A stretch of 39,316 nucleotides of DNA from Gemmatimonadota bacterium (GTDB lineage Bacteria > Gemmatimonadota > Gemmatimonadetes > Longimicrobiales > Longimicrobiaceae): assembly GCA_028287185.1 (NCBI GenBank), contig JAQBQD010000058.1:1-39316 (forward strand), read 5' to 3'. This document shows, piece by piece, positions 1-7,609 of this stretch. Positions within the stretch are counted from its first letter, which is position 1; every line of letters begins with the position of its first letter. A program made the position numbers and the translations under genes. The notes beneath the pieces are model-generated. The model was given only the letters and a program-made list of their open reading frames with translations. It had not been told where the DNA came from and did not search any database.

Positions 1-251
1 ATGGCCGGCCTCCGGTGTTGAGGGGCTTCGAGCCCGACGGTTTCCTTGGGGAGCAGCTCCTTTGCTACCCCGACCGCCGAGAGGTCGGCCTTCTCATACC
101 ATCTGCAACGACGGCCCGAAGCCTCCCTGCGGAGGCTGCTCCGCGCGGAGGCCGGTACGGTCGCGAAAGGCCAAGGATGAGACACCCCATCGCGCGTTGC
201 GGATGTAGCGGCTGGGGGTAAGGGCCTCCCTCGCCGCTCACATCGATCCGT

Positions 252-271
252 ATCCGAACAAAATCCGAACA
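252..271 (+). repeat. Direct repeat ATCCGAACA x2 upstream of gyrA
   Basis: Two identical 9-bp copies of ATCCGAACA (252-260 and 263-271) lie 11 bp apart, about one helical turn, in the leader of the topoisomerase gene. Such phasing suits a tandem protein-binding site, but no known box is recognised. The rest of 1-393 has a short GC hairpin (GCCTCC/GGAGGC, 121-136) and no gene that I can support. Confidence 0.35.
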
Positions 272-393
272 CACCGTGCGCAGCGGGGTAGGAGCACACG
301 CCTCCCCGGCTGCGCGCGCCGGCTGAACCTTCCCGGCGAGAAACCATGCGGCAGCCTGGCGGAACGACCGCGGACGACCCATCGCAGGAGCAG

Positions 394-3300
394 ATGAACA
401 AGCAGAGGGACCGCATCGTCCCGCGCCTGATCGAGGACGAGATGCGGGAGTCCTTCCTGGACTACTCGATGAGCGTCATCGTGCAGCGGGCGCTTCCCGA
501 CGTGCGCGACGGCCTGAAGCCCGTGCACCGGCGCATCCTGTTCGCCATGCACGAGGCGGGGCTCACGCCGGCCCGTCCGCACAAGAAGAGCGCGACCGTC
601 GTCGGCGACGTGCTGGGCAAGTACCACCCGCACGGCGACGCGTCCGTGTACGACGCCATGGTGCGGATGGTCCAGGACTTCTCGCTGCGCTACCCGCTGG
701 TGGACGGGCAGGGCAACTTCGGCTCGATCGACGGCGACGGCGCGGCGGCCTACCGCTACACCGAGGCGCGCCTCTCGGCCGTGGCGACCGAGATGCTGGC
801 GGACATCGACCGCGAGACGGTGGACCTGGCGCCCAACTACGACGACCGCCTCAAGGAGCCCACCGTCCTGCCCGCGCGGCTGCCCAACCTGCTGGTGAAC
901 GGCAGCAGCGGCATCGCCGTGGGCATGAGCACCAACGTGCCGCCCCACAACCTGGGCGAGGTGGTGCGCGCCGCCGTCCACCTGCTGGACCATCCCGACT
1001 GCACGATCGACGACCTGATGGGCTTCGTGCCGGGGCCGGACTTTCCCACGGGCGGCGTGATCGTGGGCACCAAGGGCATCCGCGAGGCCTACGAGAAGGG
1101 CCGCGGGCGCGTGATCATGCGGGCCCGCGTCTACAAGGAGCAGAAGCGCAACGGCCGCGAGCAGCTGGTGGTCACCGAGATCCCGTACGGCACCAACAAG
1201 GCCCGCATCCTGGAGCAGATCGCGGAGCTGGCCAAGTCGGGCAAGGTGCAGGACCTTTCCGACCTGCGCGACGAGTCGGACCGCGACGGCATCCGCATCG
1301 TCGTGGAGATGAAGAAGGGCGCGGACGCGGTCAAGATCCTGAACGCGCTCTTCAAGTGGACGGCGCTGCAGAGCACCTTCGGGGTGATCTCGCTGGCGCT
1401 GGACCGCGGCGTGCCGCGCGAGTTCACCCTCAAGCAGATGCTGGAGCGCTGGCGCGACCACCGGGTGGAGGTGGTGGTCCGCCGCGCGCAGTGGGAGCTG
1501 GCCCGCGCGCGCGACGAGGCCCACGTGCTGGAGGGGCTGGTCCAGGCGCTGCGGTACATCGACCAGGTGATCGCCCTCATCCGCGGCTCGCGCAACCGCG
1601 ACACGGCGTCCGGCAAGCTGCAGAAGGAATTGAAGCTCACGGAGCGGCAGGCGGACGCCATCCTGGCCATGCGGCTCAGCAAGCTCACGCAGCTCGAGGG
1701 CAAGGAGCTGCGCGACCGCCTGGCCGAGCTGGCCGCGCGCATCGCCGAGCTGGACGCGCTGCTGGCCTCGCCCGAGCGGCAGGTGTCGGTCATCCGCGGC
1801 GAGCTGCTGGCGCTGGACGAGCAGTACGGCGACCCGCGCCGCACCGACATCGTGGAGTCCGAGAAGGACTTCTCGCTCAAGGACCTGCTGGCCGACGAGG
1901 AGGTGGTGGTCGCCGTCAGCCACGAGGGCTACGTCAAGCAGATCCCCATGGGCATCTACCGGCGCCGGCGGCTGCTGGGCAAGAGCATCGGCGGCGCGGA
2001 CAAGGCGGACGGCGACTACCTGGAGCACGCCTTCGTCGCCAGCACGTCGGACACGCTCATGTTCTTCACCGAGGACGGCCGCGTGCACTGGCTGCCCGTG
2101 CGCGAGGTGCCCGAGGCCGGCATCAGCGCCCGCGGCAAGCGCCTGCAGCAGCTGTTCGAGATGCACCGCCGCGGGCGCATCGCCGCCATGCTCTCGGTGC
2201 GCGAGTTCCCCGCGGAGCGCTCGCTGCTGTTCGCCACGGCGGACGGCACCGTCAAGCGCACCTCGCTGGACCAGTACGGCCGCCCCCGTGCGGGCGGCAT
2301 CGAGGCGATCGCGTTGAAGCCCGGTGACCGCGTGGCCGAGGTGCTGCTGACGGCGGGCGACGAGGACGTGGTGATGGCCGGCCGCGGCGGGCGCGCCATC
2401 CGCTTCCGGCAGGACGAGGTGCCGGTGACGGGGCGCGTCTCGCAGGGCGTGCGCGGCATCAAGCTCAAGGAGGGCGAGGCGCTGGCCGGCATGGCCGTCG
2501 TGCGCCGCGACGACGACCTGTGCCTGGTGACGGAGCGCGGCCAGGCCAAGCGGGTGCCCATGGACGAGCTGCCCGTGCAGGGCCGCGGCGGCCTGGGCAC
2601 GGTGCTCGTCCACGCCGGCCGCGACACGGGTGCGCTGGCGGCCGCGCGGGGCCTGCACCCGGACGAGGACCTGATGGCCGTCACCGCCGTGGGCCGCACG
2701 CTGCGCCTGAACGGCGACGCCATCACGCGCGGCGACCGCGCCCTGACCCCCGCGCCCGCGCTTCCGCTTTCCGCCCACGACCGGGTGGTGGAGGTCACGC
2801 GCCTGGCCGAGCCCCGTGAGAAGCCCGGCTCCGGCGGCGACGACGACGACGGCGGCCCCGGCACGGACCCTGACGCCACTCTGGAGCTGGGCGAGGGCGT
2901 GGCGGCGGACGACGATCTCTCCGGCGGCAGTGGCGACGCCGAGCCGGAGTCCTCGGTGGATTCGCCGGATTCGGCCGACGTGCTGGGCGGGGACGATCCT
3001 GTGGATTCCCCCGCGTCCGCGGTTCCGGCCGATACAGCGGTAGCGGATGCCGGACCTGCCGCCTCCGCGGACGTCGAAGCGCCGCTGTCCGCACCCACGC
3101 GCGCGCCGCGGAAGGCGCGGGCGAAGGCGGCGGCCGAACCGTCGGCGGATGAACCGGGCCATGCGGGCATCATCCACCTGCCTGCGGCCTACGGGCGCAA
3201 GGACGCGGTGGAGATCGTGCTGGAAAGCGACGACTTCGAGCTGGCGCAGCTCGCGCGGCAGGACCGTTCCGCGGGCCTGCCCCCGCTCAAGGGACCGCGA

Positions 3301-3423
3301 AAGCCGCGCGCGCCGAAGCCCACGCCGCCCGCCGCCCCGAAGCCGGTGGAGGACGGCCCGCCCGCCGCCGACAAGGGCAACGCGCCCCCCGCCGGCGCCG
3401 CCGAGCTGGATCTCTTCGCCTGA
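394..3423 (+). CDS. gyrA: Type IIA topoisomerase subunit A (DNA gyrase A-like)
   Basis: Breakage-reunion subunit that cuts and rejoins both DNA strands, working with a GyrB partner not present here. The N-terminal core matches GyrA throughout ([68 protein letters not shown]). With the ATG at 394 the catalytic tyrosine is Tyr122 and the quinolone-pocket positions are Ala83 and Asp87, which reproduces E. coli numbering and supports this start over the in-frame ATG at 346. AGGAG lies only 3 nt upstream of 394, so 346 (16 residues longer) stays possible. A C-terminal beta-pinwheel follows (e.g. [24 protein letters not shown]), but the blade that should carry the GyrA box reads [12 protein letters not shown]. 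The last 200 or so residues are a disordered acidic then Lys/Pro-rich tail ending ELDLFA. A ParC-type or second gyrA paralogue is the main alternative. Confidence 0.88.
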   Translation: MNKQRDRIVPRLIEDEMRESFLDYSMSVIVQRALPDVRDGLKPVHRRILFAMHEAGLTPARPHKKSATVVGDVLGKYHPHGDASVYDAMVRMVQDFSLRYPLVDGQGNFGSIDGDGAAAYRYTEARLSAVATEMLADIDRETVDLAPNYDDRLKEPTVLPARLPNLLVNGSSGIAVGMSTNVPPHNLGEVVRAAVHLLDHPDCTIDDLMGFVPGPDFPTGGVIVGTKGIREAYEKGRGRVIMRARVYKEQKRNGREQLVVTEIPYGTNKARILEQIAELAKSGKVQDLSDLRDESDRDGIRIVVEMKKGADAVKILNALFKWTALQSTFGVISLALDRGVPREFTLKQMLERWRDHRVEVVVRRAQWELARARDEAHVLEGLVQALRYIDQVIALIRGSRNRDTASGKLQKELKLTERQADAILAMRLSKLTQLEGKELRDRLAELAARIAELDALLASPERQVSVIRGELLALDEQYGDPRRTDIVESEKDFSLKDLLADEEVVVAVSHEGYVKQIPMGIYRRRRLLGKSIGGADKADGDYLEHAFVASTSDTLMFFTEDGRVHWLPVREVPEAGISARGKRLQQLFEMHRRGRIAAMLSVREFPAERSLLFATADGTVKRTSLDQYGRPRAGGIEAIALKPGDRVAEVLLTAGDEDVVMAGRGGRAIRFRQDEVPVTGRVSQGVRGIKLKEGEALAGMAVVRRDDDLCLVTERGQAKRVPMDELPVQGRGGLGTVLVHAGRDTGALAAARGLHPDEDLMAVTAVGRTLRLNGDAITRGDRALTPAPALPLSAHDRVVEVTRLAEPREKPGSGGDDDDGGPGTDPDATLELGEGVAADDDLSGGSGDAEPESSVDSPDSADVLGGDDPVDSPASAVPADTAVADAGPAASADVEAPLSAPTRAPRKARAKAAAEPSADEPGHAGIIHLPAAYGRKDAVEIVLESDDFELAQLARQDRSAGLPPLKGPRKPRAPKPTPPAAPKPVEDGPPAADKGNAPPAGAAELDLFA

Positions 3424-3440
3424 ATCCCGCGGAGGGTCGG

Positions 3441-3490
3441 CGGATCGCGGCCCCGGCGCTCATGCATCGAGGCCGCGATCCGTTCATCCA
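3441..3490 (+). terminator. Putative terminator after gyrA
   Basis: Inverted repeat CGGATCGCGGCC (3441-3452) and GGCCGCGATCCG (3471-3482), a perfect 12-bp stem with an 18-nt loop, followed by TTCATCC. The T-run is weak, but it sits 18 bp after the gyrA stop and just before the next promoter. Confidence 0.55.
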
Positions 3491-3493
3491 CCG

Positions 3494-3522
3494 TTGACGT
3501 GCTCCGGTGCGCTTCCTATGTT
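3494..3522 (+). promoter_or_regulatory. Sigma70-type promoter of the RHH-SRPBCC pair
   Basis: TTGACG (3494-3499), a 17-bp spacer, and TATGTT (3517-3522). Transcription would start near 3529-3530, only about 5 nt before the ATG at 3534, so the mRNA would be nearly leaderless. The -10 box lies inside the left arm of the 18-bp palindrome described separately. Confidence 0.65.
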
Positions 3523-3535
3523 ACCGTGGTAACAT
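3518..3535. promoter_or_regulatory. 18-bp palindromic operator over the -10 box and start codon
   Basis: ATGTTACCGTGGTAACAT is a perfect inverted repeat with 8-bp arms and a 2-bp centre (GT). It covers most of the -10 element, the predicted transcription start and the first two bases of the start codon, so a bound repressor would block RNA polymerase. Sites of this shape are typical for dimeric repressors such as TetR or RHH proteins. The RHH-like product of the gene it precedes is the obvious candidate ligand, which is inference. Confidence 0.7.
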
Positions 3536-3821
3536 GGTCACGGACAACGGGAGACGAATCGTGGTGGATGGACGGATTCCCATCGAACGCGTGCAGACGG
3601 GCGTCCGCATGGAGAAGCGGATGGTGAAGGTGCTGAAGGCGCTGGCCGAGTACCACGACCTGTCGCTCGGCGACCTGCTGGAAGGCATCGTGCTGCACGG
3701 CTTCGAGAACAAGCCCGCGTTCTCGGACGCCATCCTGGAGCTGATCCGCAAGCTGAAGGACGTCTACGGGATGGACTACGGGGCCGACGCCAGCCACCGG
3801 TTCCGTGAGGTGGAGCCGTGA
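3534..3821 (+). CDS. Small ribbon-helix-helix-like putative regulator
   Basis: A 95-residue protein. Residues about 13-50 (IPIERVQTGVRMEKRMVKVL, then a segment containing LAEYHDLSLGDLLEGIVLHGF) look like a beta-strand followed by two helices with the turn placement of RHH/MetJ-Arc proteins, which dimerise and read palindromic DNA through the strand. The tail (DAILELIRKLKDVYGMDYG) is amphipathic. The ATG at 3534 is chosen because the promoter and palindrome end on it; the in-frame GTG at 3507 would lie upstream of the predicted transcript start. The stop overlaps the next gene by 4 nt (GTGA), so the two are translationally coupled. Autoregulation through the palindrome is inferred. I do not recognise a named family member. 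Confidence 0.75.
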   Translation: MVTDNGRRIVVDGRIPIERVQTGVRMEKRMVKVLKALAEYHDLSLGDLLEGIVLHGFENKPAFSDAILELIRKLKDVYGMDYGADASHRFREVEP

Positions 3822-4348
3822 CCGCAGCCGACGGATCGGCCGGCGGCGAGGTCGACGCCGGACCCACGCGCTTCGCCGCCCTTCGCGCGGTCCGCACGGC
3901 CACGATCCACCTCCACGCATCGCCCGATCGCGTCTTCAGGCTCTTCACGCCCGAGGGCGAGCGCGCCTGGGTGCCGGGGTGGGATCCCGTGCACCGCCAC
4001 CCCGCCGGCGGCGGCATCGAACCGGGCGCCGTCTTCGTCACGCGCGGCCACGGCGCGGAGGTCGAGACGGTGTGGATGGTGACGCGCTACGATCCCGCGG
4101 CTTTGCACGCCACGTACAACCGGGTGACACCTGGCCTCCACGCGGTCGTGGTGGACGTCGCCTGCGTAGGTGCGGCGGAGGGCGGCACGCTGGCCCGCGT
4201 CGGCTACACCTACACCGCGCTCTCGGAGGATGGAAACGCCACGATCGCGCGCCAGACGGACGGGGCGTACGCGGCGATGATGGGCGAGTGGGAGTCGGCC
4301 ATCAACGCGTACCTTCGCGGCACCCGCGCCGCCGGTTCGACCGCCTGA
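3818..4348 (+). CDS. SRPBCC (START-like / AHSA1-type) family protein
   Basis: A 176-residue cytoplasmic protein with the usual SRPBCC start and spacing: TIHLHASPDRVFRLFTPEGE, then WVPGWDPV, a VFVTRG strand, a VWMVTRYDPA strand and a C-terminal helix (MGEWESAINAYLRG). This fold is a helix-grip cavity that binds lipids, polyketides or other hydrophobic ligands; some members are enzymes and others stress proteins. The GTG start overlaps the stop of the RHH-like gene, so both come from one mRNA. An RHH-like regulator coupled to a ligand-binding protein hints that the ligand or its effects feed back on transcription, but nothing in the sequence identifies the ligand. Confidence 0.8.
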   Translation: MTAADGSAGGEVDAGPTRFAALRAVRTATIHLHASPDRVFRLFTPEGERAWVPGWDPVHRHPAGGGIEPGAVFVTRGHGAEVETVWMVTRYDPAALHATYNRVTPGLHAVVVDVACVGAAEGGTLARVGYTYTALSEDGNATIARQTDGAYAAMMGEWESAINAYLRGTRAAGSTA

Positions 4349-4436
4349 TCCGCCGGCGCCCCTCAGCCGTGCGGCCGAAGTGCGTCCCAACCGCGCGGAC
4401 GCACCGGATCGCCGCCCGTCGCGAATGCGGGGACCG

Positions 4437-4806
4437 TCAGTCGATCCCCTGCAGCAGGATGGCGAACAGGGCGCCGACCACTCCCACGGTCCCGAGGAGG
4501 ACGGCGGAGATCGTGCGGCCGGCGCCGCTCTCCCACTCGTCGATCCGGGTGATCTGGGCGAGTGGAATGGCCCGCGCCGGCGCGCCCCGGGGCGGGCCAC
4601 CGGGCATCCAACACCGCGCTGTCGCCCACGAGCACCGCGTGGCGCATCTCCACCGTGGAGTCGCCCACCAGCTGCAGGCGTACGTGCCGCGACGGTCCGT
4701 TCGCCATGACCCGCGGCGCCGGCTGCGTCGCCGGCATCCACTCGCCCGCGCAGGCGGTGGTGGACATCACCAGCGCCAGCGCAACGCACGCCCGCAGTCT
4801 TCCCAT
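4437..4806 (-). pseudogene. Small membrane lipoprotein, frameshifted
   Basis: The open frame starts at 4806 with a lipoprotein-type signal (MGRLRACVALALVMSTTACAG) and runs in plausible sequence to about GDSAVLDARWPAPGR. It then turns into Arg/Pro/Gly-rich nonsense that would continue to 4363. In another frame the natural continuation is present: AIPLAQITRIDEWESGAG, then a hydrophobic stretch (TISAVLLGTVGVVGALFAIL) and a stop at 4437. Start and proper stop differ by one extra base, so a 1-nt insertion near the GC run at about 4575-4600 breaks a gene of about 122 codons. It could be a true pseudogene or a sequencing error. The intact form would be a lipid-anchored protein with a C-terminal membrane helix; function unknown. 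Confidence 0.65.
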
Positions 4807-5005
4807 CCGTGCCTCCTTTCGATGTGGTCATCCCGCCGCACGGCGCGCGCGGCCCACGGAGGAAAGATGCGGCGACGTCATGCCCGGGCGTCCCAGGGCC
4901 GGAGACGTAGTCGCGGACGCGGAGAGGCGCAGGCCGTCGGCCTTCCTGCGGAGCGTCGGCATCCCAGCCACGGGAGAACCGCGGTGGATGGGCGGCGGAG
5001 GGACG

Positions 5006-5041
5006 AACGAAGACGGGCGGCCCGCACTCGCGAGCCGCCCG
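5006..5041 (-). terminator. Terminator of the 5078-5785 gene
   Basis: Reading leftward, stem CGGGCGGC (5041-5034) and GCCGCCCG (5021-5014) with a 12-nt loop, followed by TCTTCGTT. It lies about 36 bp past the stop of the minus-strand gene. The remainder of the gap between 4807 and 5077 shows nothing else recognisable. Confidence 0.6.
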
Positions 5042-5077
5042 CCTCTCATCCGATGACCCTCCCGATGGATCCGCCCG

Positions 5078-5785
5078 TCAGTCCCGGTCGCCCAGGCGCG
5101 CCACGTCCTGCGTCTTGATCGGGCGGCCGCTGCCCAGGAGGTCCATCACGCGGGCGGCGCCGGGCTGGTAGCGCAGCGCGGTGGCGCGCATGCCCAGCAG
5201 CAGGTTGAGCGTCACGAGCGTGCCGCGCACCTCCGTGCGCTCCAGGAGCGCGGAAAGCTGCGCGCGGGTGCTCTCCTGGAAGTTCTTGGCGACGATCACC
5301 AGCGCGTCGGGCATCTCCTCCACGGCCGCCTCCACAGCCTTCAGCGCGCTGCCGCCCACGGTGAACTGCACCTGCGGGTAGGCCAGCGTGATGCCCTCGC
5401 GCCCCTGGTGGCGGAAACGCACGGCCTCCTCGGGGCCCACCTCGTCCAGCAGCGCCTCGCCCGTAAGGTCCTCCATCACCCGCTGGATGCGGGAGCGGAA
5501 CTCGCCGGCGTACGCGGGACCGCGAAAGGCCAGGGCGCGCAGCGACTCGGCGAAGGCGCGGTCGGGGTCGAAGTGGAGGAAGGTGGGGAGCAGGCGGGCG
5601 GCCGTCTCGCGGTCCACCCAGCCCGTCTGCGCCAGCGCGTCCACCAGCGCCTCGCCGCACAGGTGGGGCTGGCGCTGGGCCACGCGCACCAGGGCGTGCT
5701 CCATGCGCGCGCTCTCGCCGCCCGGGGGCGGCGGGCCGCCGGCGGGAAGCCGAAGGGTGTCGCGAAGGTTGCCGAACCAGATCAT
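5078..5785 (-). CDS. Conserved-looking cytoplasmic protein of unknown function
   Basis: A 235-residue soluble protein without signal peptide or membrane helix. The ATG at 5785 (MIWFGNLRDTLRLPAGG) is preferred because AAGAGGT precedes it by 4-5 nt and the frame upstream is Arg/Ser-rich and reaches into the promoter region. The middle is helical (residues 30-120). The second half contains a pattern like an alternating alpha/beta domain (ITLAYPQVQFTVGG, then ALVIVAKNF, then GTLVTLNLLLG). I do not recognise a family. It is divergently transcribed from the SnoaL-like lipoprotein gene, and the two appear to share a mirrored promoter region. Confidence 0.7.
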   Translation of the reverse strand: MIWFGNLRDTLRLPAGGPPPPGGESARMEHALVRVAQRQPHLCGEALVDALAQTGWVDRETAARLLPTFLHFDPDRAFAESLRALAFRGPAYAGEFRSRIQRVMEDLTGEALLDEVGPEEAVRFRHQGREGITLAYPQVQFTVGGSALKAVEAAVEEMPDALVIVAKNFQESTRAQLSALLERTEVRGTLVTLNLLLGMRATALRYQPGAARVMDLLGSGRPIKTQDVARLGDRD

Positions 5786-5820
5786 CGAACCTCTTGATGC
5801 GTCGTGGGATCTGACGTTCC

Positions 5821-5902
5821 AGGATCGCACGCGGGGCCGGGTTCCGTCAAGGGACGCGGCGGGGGCGGCCTCCCTTGACACCGCCCCCGCGGCCCGCATC
5901 TT
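5821..5902. promoter_or_regulatory. Back-to-back divergent promoters with mirrored -35 boxes
   Basis: A perfect 9-bp inverted repeat, GTCAAGGGA (5846-5854) and TCCCTTGAC (5871-5879), contains both -35 elements. Rightward: TTGACA (5875-5880), 16 bp, CATCTT (5897-5902), serving the gene at 5943. Leftward on the minus strand: TTGACG (5850-5845), 17-18 bp, then GATCCT (5826-5821), serving the gene starting at 5785. The arms are separated by 16 bp of G/C-rich DNA. A dimeric regulator on the arms would control both directions. Confidence 0.6.
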
Positions 5903-5942
5903 GGTACCCCTCGCACCGTCGCCACTTCAGCCGAAGGTCCCC

Positions 5943-6599
5943 GTGCTCCGACGCCTCGCCGCCACGACCGCGCTCCTCCTCCTCGCCGCGTGCAAGGTGG
6001 AGCGGACGCCCCGGAGCTTCTACGACCGACAGCCCGCCGCGGCCGAGCAGGACGCCGCCGCCGCCGAGTTGCGCGCGCGGGTGCGGGCCTTCGGCTCGGG
6101 GCTGGAGCGGGGCGACAAGGCGGCCGCCGCGTCGGCGCTCTCGCCCACGGGAGACGCCATCGTGTTCGGGCTGCGGTCCGACGAGGGGCAGGCGCTGACG
6201 GGGGGGGCGGGGCTGCGGGCGGCGCTGGACGAGATCCCCGTGCCGGCGCCCCTGGCCGCGCGCACGCCGGACCTGACGGTGCGCGCCAACCTCAAGGGCA
6301 ACCTGGGATGGTTCTCCACCCACCTGGAGATGCTGCCCACGGGGCCGGAGGGGCACTTCGCGCGGCTGCGGGTGTCCGGCGCCTTCATGCGCGACGGGGG
6401 CGAGTGGCACCTGGCCGAGATCCACCTTTCCCAGCCCGTGCCCGAGCCCGCCCCCCCGGCGGCCGACTCGGCCGCCGCCGCGGACACTACGCGCCGGGAC
6501 TCGGCGCGGAAGGACTCGGCGCGGAAGGACTCGGCGCGGAAGGACTCTGTCCGCCGCTCGCCGAGTCCGCGGCGGGGAGGGCGAGGGGCACGCGGATGA
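5943..6599 (+). CDS. SnoaL/NTF2-like lipoprotein
   Basis: A 218-residue exported lipoprotein. The GTG start at 5943 is preceded by AAGG at 7 nt and gives a compact signal with lipobox (LRRLAATTALLLLAACK). Residues about 30-165 look like an NTF2-fold domain of the SnoaL/DUF4440 type: a first helix (LRARVRAFGSGLERGDKAAA), a segment with DAIVFGLRSDEG, paired strands (LGWFSTHLEML, FARLRVSGAFMRDGGEWHLA) and the terminal IHLSQP strand. Such domains bind small ligands or are enzymes; none can be assigned. After residue 170 come an Ala/Pro/Asp stretch and three exact DSARK repeats encoded by 15-bp units. The last 113 bp overlap the convergent minus-strand gene. Confidence 0.75.
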   Translation: MLRRLAATTALLLLAACKVERTPRSFYDRQPAAAEQDAAAAELRARVRAFGSGLERGDKAAAASALSPTGDAIVFGLRSDEGQALTGGAGLRAALDEIPVPAPLAARTPDLTVRANLKGNLGWFSTHLEMLPTGPEGHFARLRVSGAFMRDGGEWHLAEIHLSQPVPEPAPPAADSAAAADTTRRDSARKDSARKDSARKDSVRRSPSPRRGGRGARG

Positions 6600-7398
6600 C
6601 GGCGGGGGGCATGCGCCAGTCCGCCGGGCGGCTCATGGGGGCGTACTCGATGCCGGGCTGGAAGGCCAGCGGCTCGGCCATGGCGCCGCGGTAGGCCGCC
6701 TCGTCGATGGCGCCGCGCTCCAGCATGCGGCGCAGCACCTCGTTGCGGCGGGCGCCCACCACCCCCGGCACCGCCTCGGGCACCGTCACCCGCGGCGGCA
6801 GCAGCAGCCCCGCCAGCGTGGCCGCGTCGCCCACCGTGAGTTGCGCCGGCGCCTTCTCGAAGTACTCGCGGGCCGCGTGGAACACCCCGTACACGGGCCA
6901 GCTTCCCGTCTTCCCCAGGTCGATCCGGTTCAGGTACAGCTCCAGGCGGTCGCGGGGGGGCAGGTGCTCCTCCAGCAGCGGGGCCATGGCCGTGGCGCGC
7001 GTCTGGTCGGCCAGCCCGTCGCCCAGGCGATGCACCTGGCGCACCAGGTCCCGCGCCAGCATGGGCCCTTCCGCCGGCTCACGGGTGGCCTGCGTGCGGA
7101 AGCCCCCCGTGTCCACCACGGCCAGGAAGGCCGCGGGCACGTAGCCGGGCATCGCCCCCAGCCGGACCCAGTCCGGGCGCCGGCGCGCGATGCGGTCCTG
7201 CGCCACCAGGCCGCCCTCCAGCTCGCCGTTCATCCGCCACAGGAAGACGCCCGTGCCGGCCAGCAGCAGGCCGGCCAGCACCAGCAGCAGCACCAGGCCC
7301 CCCGGCGCCGTGCGCGGCTTCCCCTTGTCCGCCCGCGGCCGCGTCCAGCGTCCCACGCGCGGCGCCCCGCCCAGCTTCTTCCCCCGTCCTGCCTTCAC
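6487..7398 (-). CDS. GT51 (transglycosylase)-like membrane protein, probably catalytically inactive
   Basis: A 303-residue protein with a basic cytoplasmic N-terminus, one membrane anchor (about residues 33-55, GGLVLLLVLAGLLLAGTGVF) and a periplasmic domain resembling peptidoglycan glycosyltransferases. Late GT51 landmarks survive: PRDRLELYLNRIDLG (the ILExYLN motif), YGVFHAAREYFEKAPAQLT, DAATLAGLLLPP, and RRNEVLRRM. Motif I, normally EDxxFxxH with the catalytic Glu, reads AVVDTGGFRTQ with Val95 where Glu belongs. Motif II, normally GGSTITQQ, reads GPMLARDLVRQ, and RKxxE is not visible. It probably does not polymerise lipid II; a scaffold or regulatory role is inferred. The tail is a SAPSP repeat. 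Confidence 0.7.
   Translation of the reverse strand: MKAGRGKKLGGAPRVGRWTRPRADKGKPRTAPGGLVLLLVLAGLLLAGTGVFLWRMNGELEGGLVAQDRIARRRPDWVRLGAMPGYVPAAFLAVVDTGGFRTQATREPAEGPMLARDLVRQVHRLGDGLADQTRATAMAPLLEEHLPPRDRLELYLNRIDLGKTGSWPVYGVFHAAREYFEKAPAQLTVGDAATLAGLLLPPRVTVPEAVPGVVGARRNEVLRRMLERGAIDEAAYRGAMAEPLAFQPGIEYAPMSRPADWRMPPAVIRVPLALPAADSASGGQSPSAPSPSAPSPSAPSPGA
6498..6542. repeat. Three 15-bp tandem repeats coding on both strands
   Basis: Three identical units of GACTCGGCGCGGAAG (6498-6512, 6513-6527, 6528-6542), with a partial fourth beginning at 6543. Read rightward they encode DSARK repeats in the lipoprotein tail. Read leftward they encode SAPSP repeats in the GT51-like protein tail. Unit-number changes keep both frames open. 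Confidence 0.9.
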
Positions 7399-7609
7399 GG
7401 CCCCTCCGCGGTCGCCTCGTCCGTCCCGCCCTCCTCCCTCCCGGCGGACGCCGGGGGGCGGGCAAAAAGTATTCCCCCCACGCCGCCAACGCGAGGGGGC
7501 GCAGCGTTTTCCGCCACGCGCGCGGTTGCGGGGCGGAGGCCCGTTCCGTTACCGTTCATGCACCGGGCCGCCGGCCCGGACCACCCCCGCGAGACAGCCG
7601 TCCGAAACG

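Noticed and set aside
121..136. GCCTCC/GGAGGC hairpin as a terminator
   Set aside because: Only a 6-bp stem, no T-run, and no gene known to end there.
238..3177. A 979-codon open frame antisense to the gyrA-like gene
   Set aside because: It mirrors the topoisomerase coding frame in GC-rich DNA and reads as His/Arg/Ala/Val/Leu text without any domain; gyrA is certain on the other strand.
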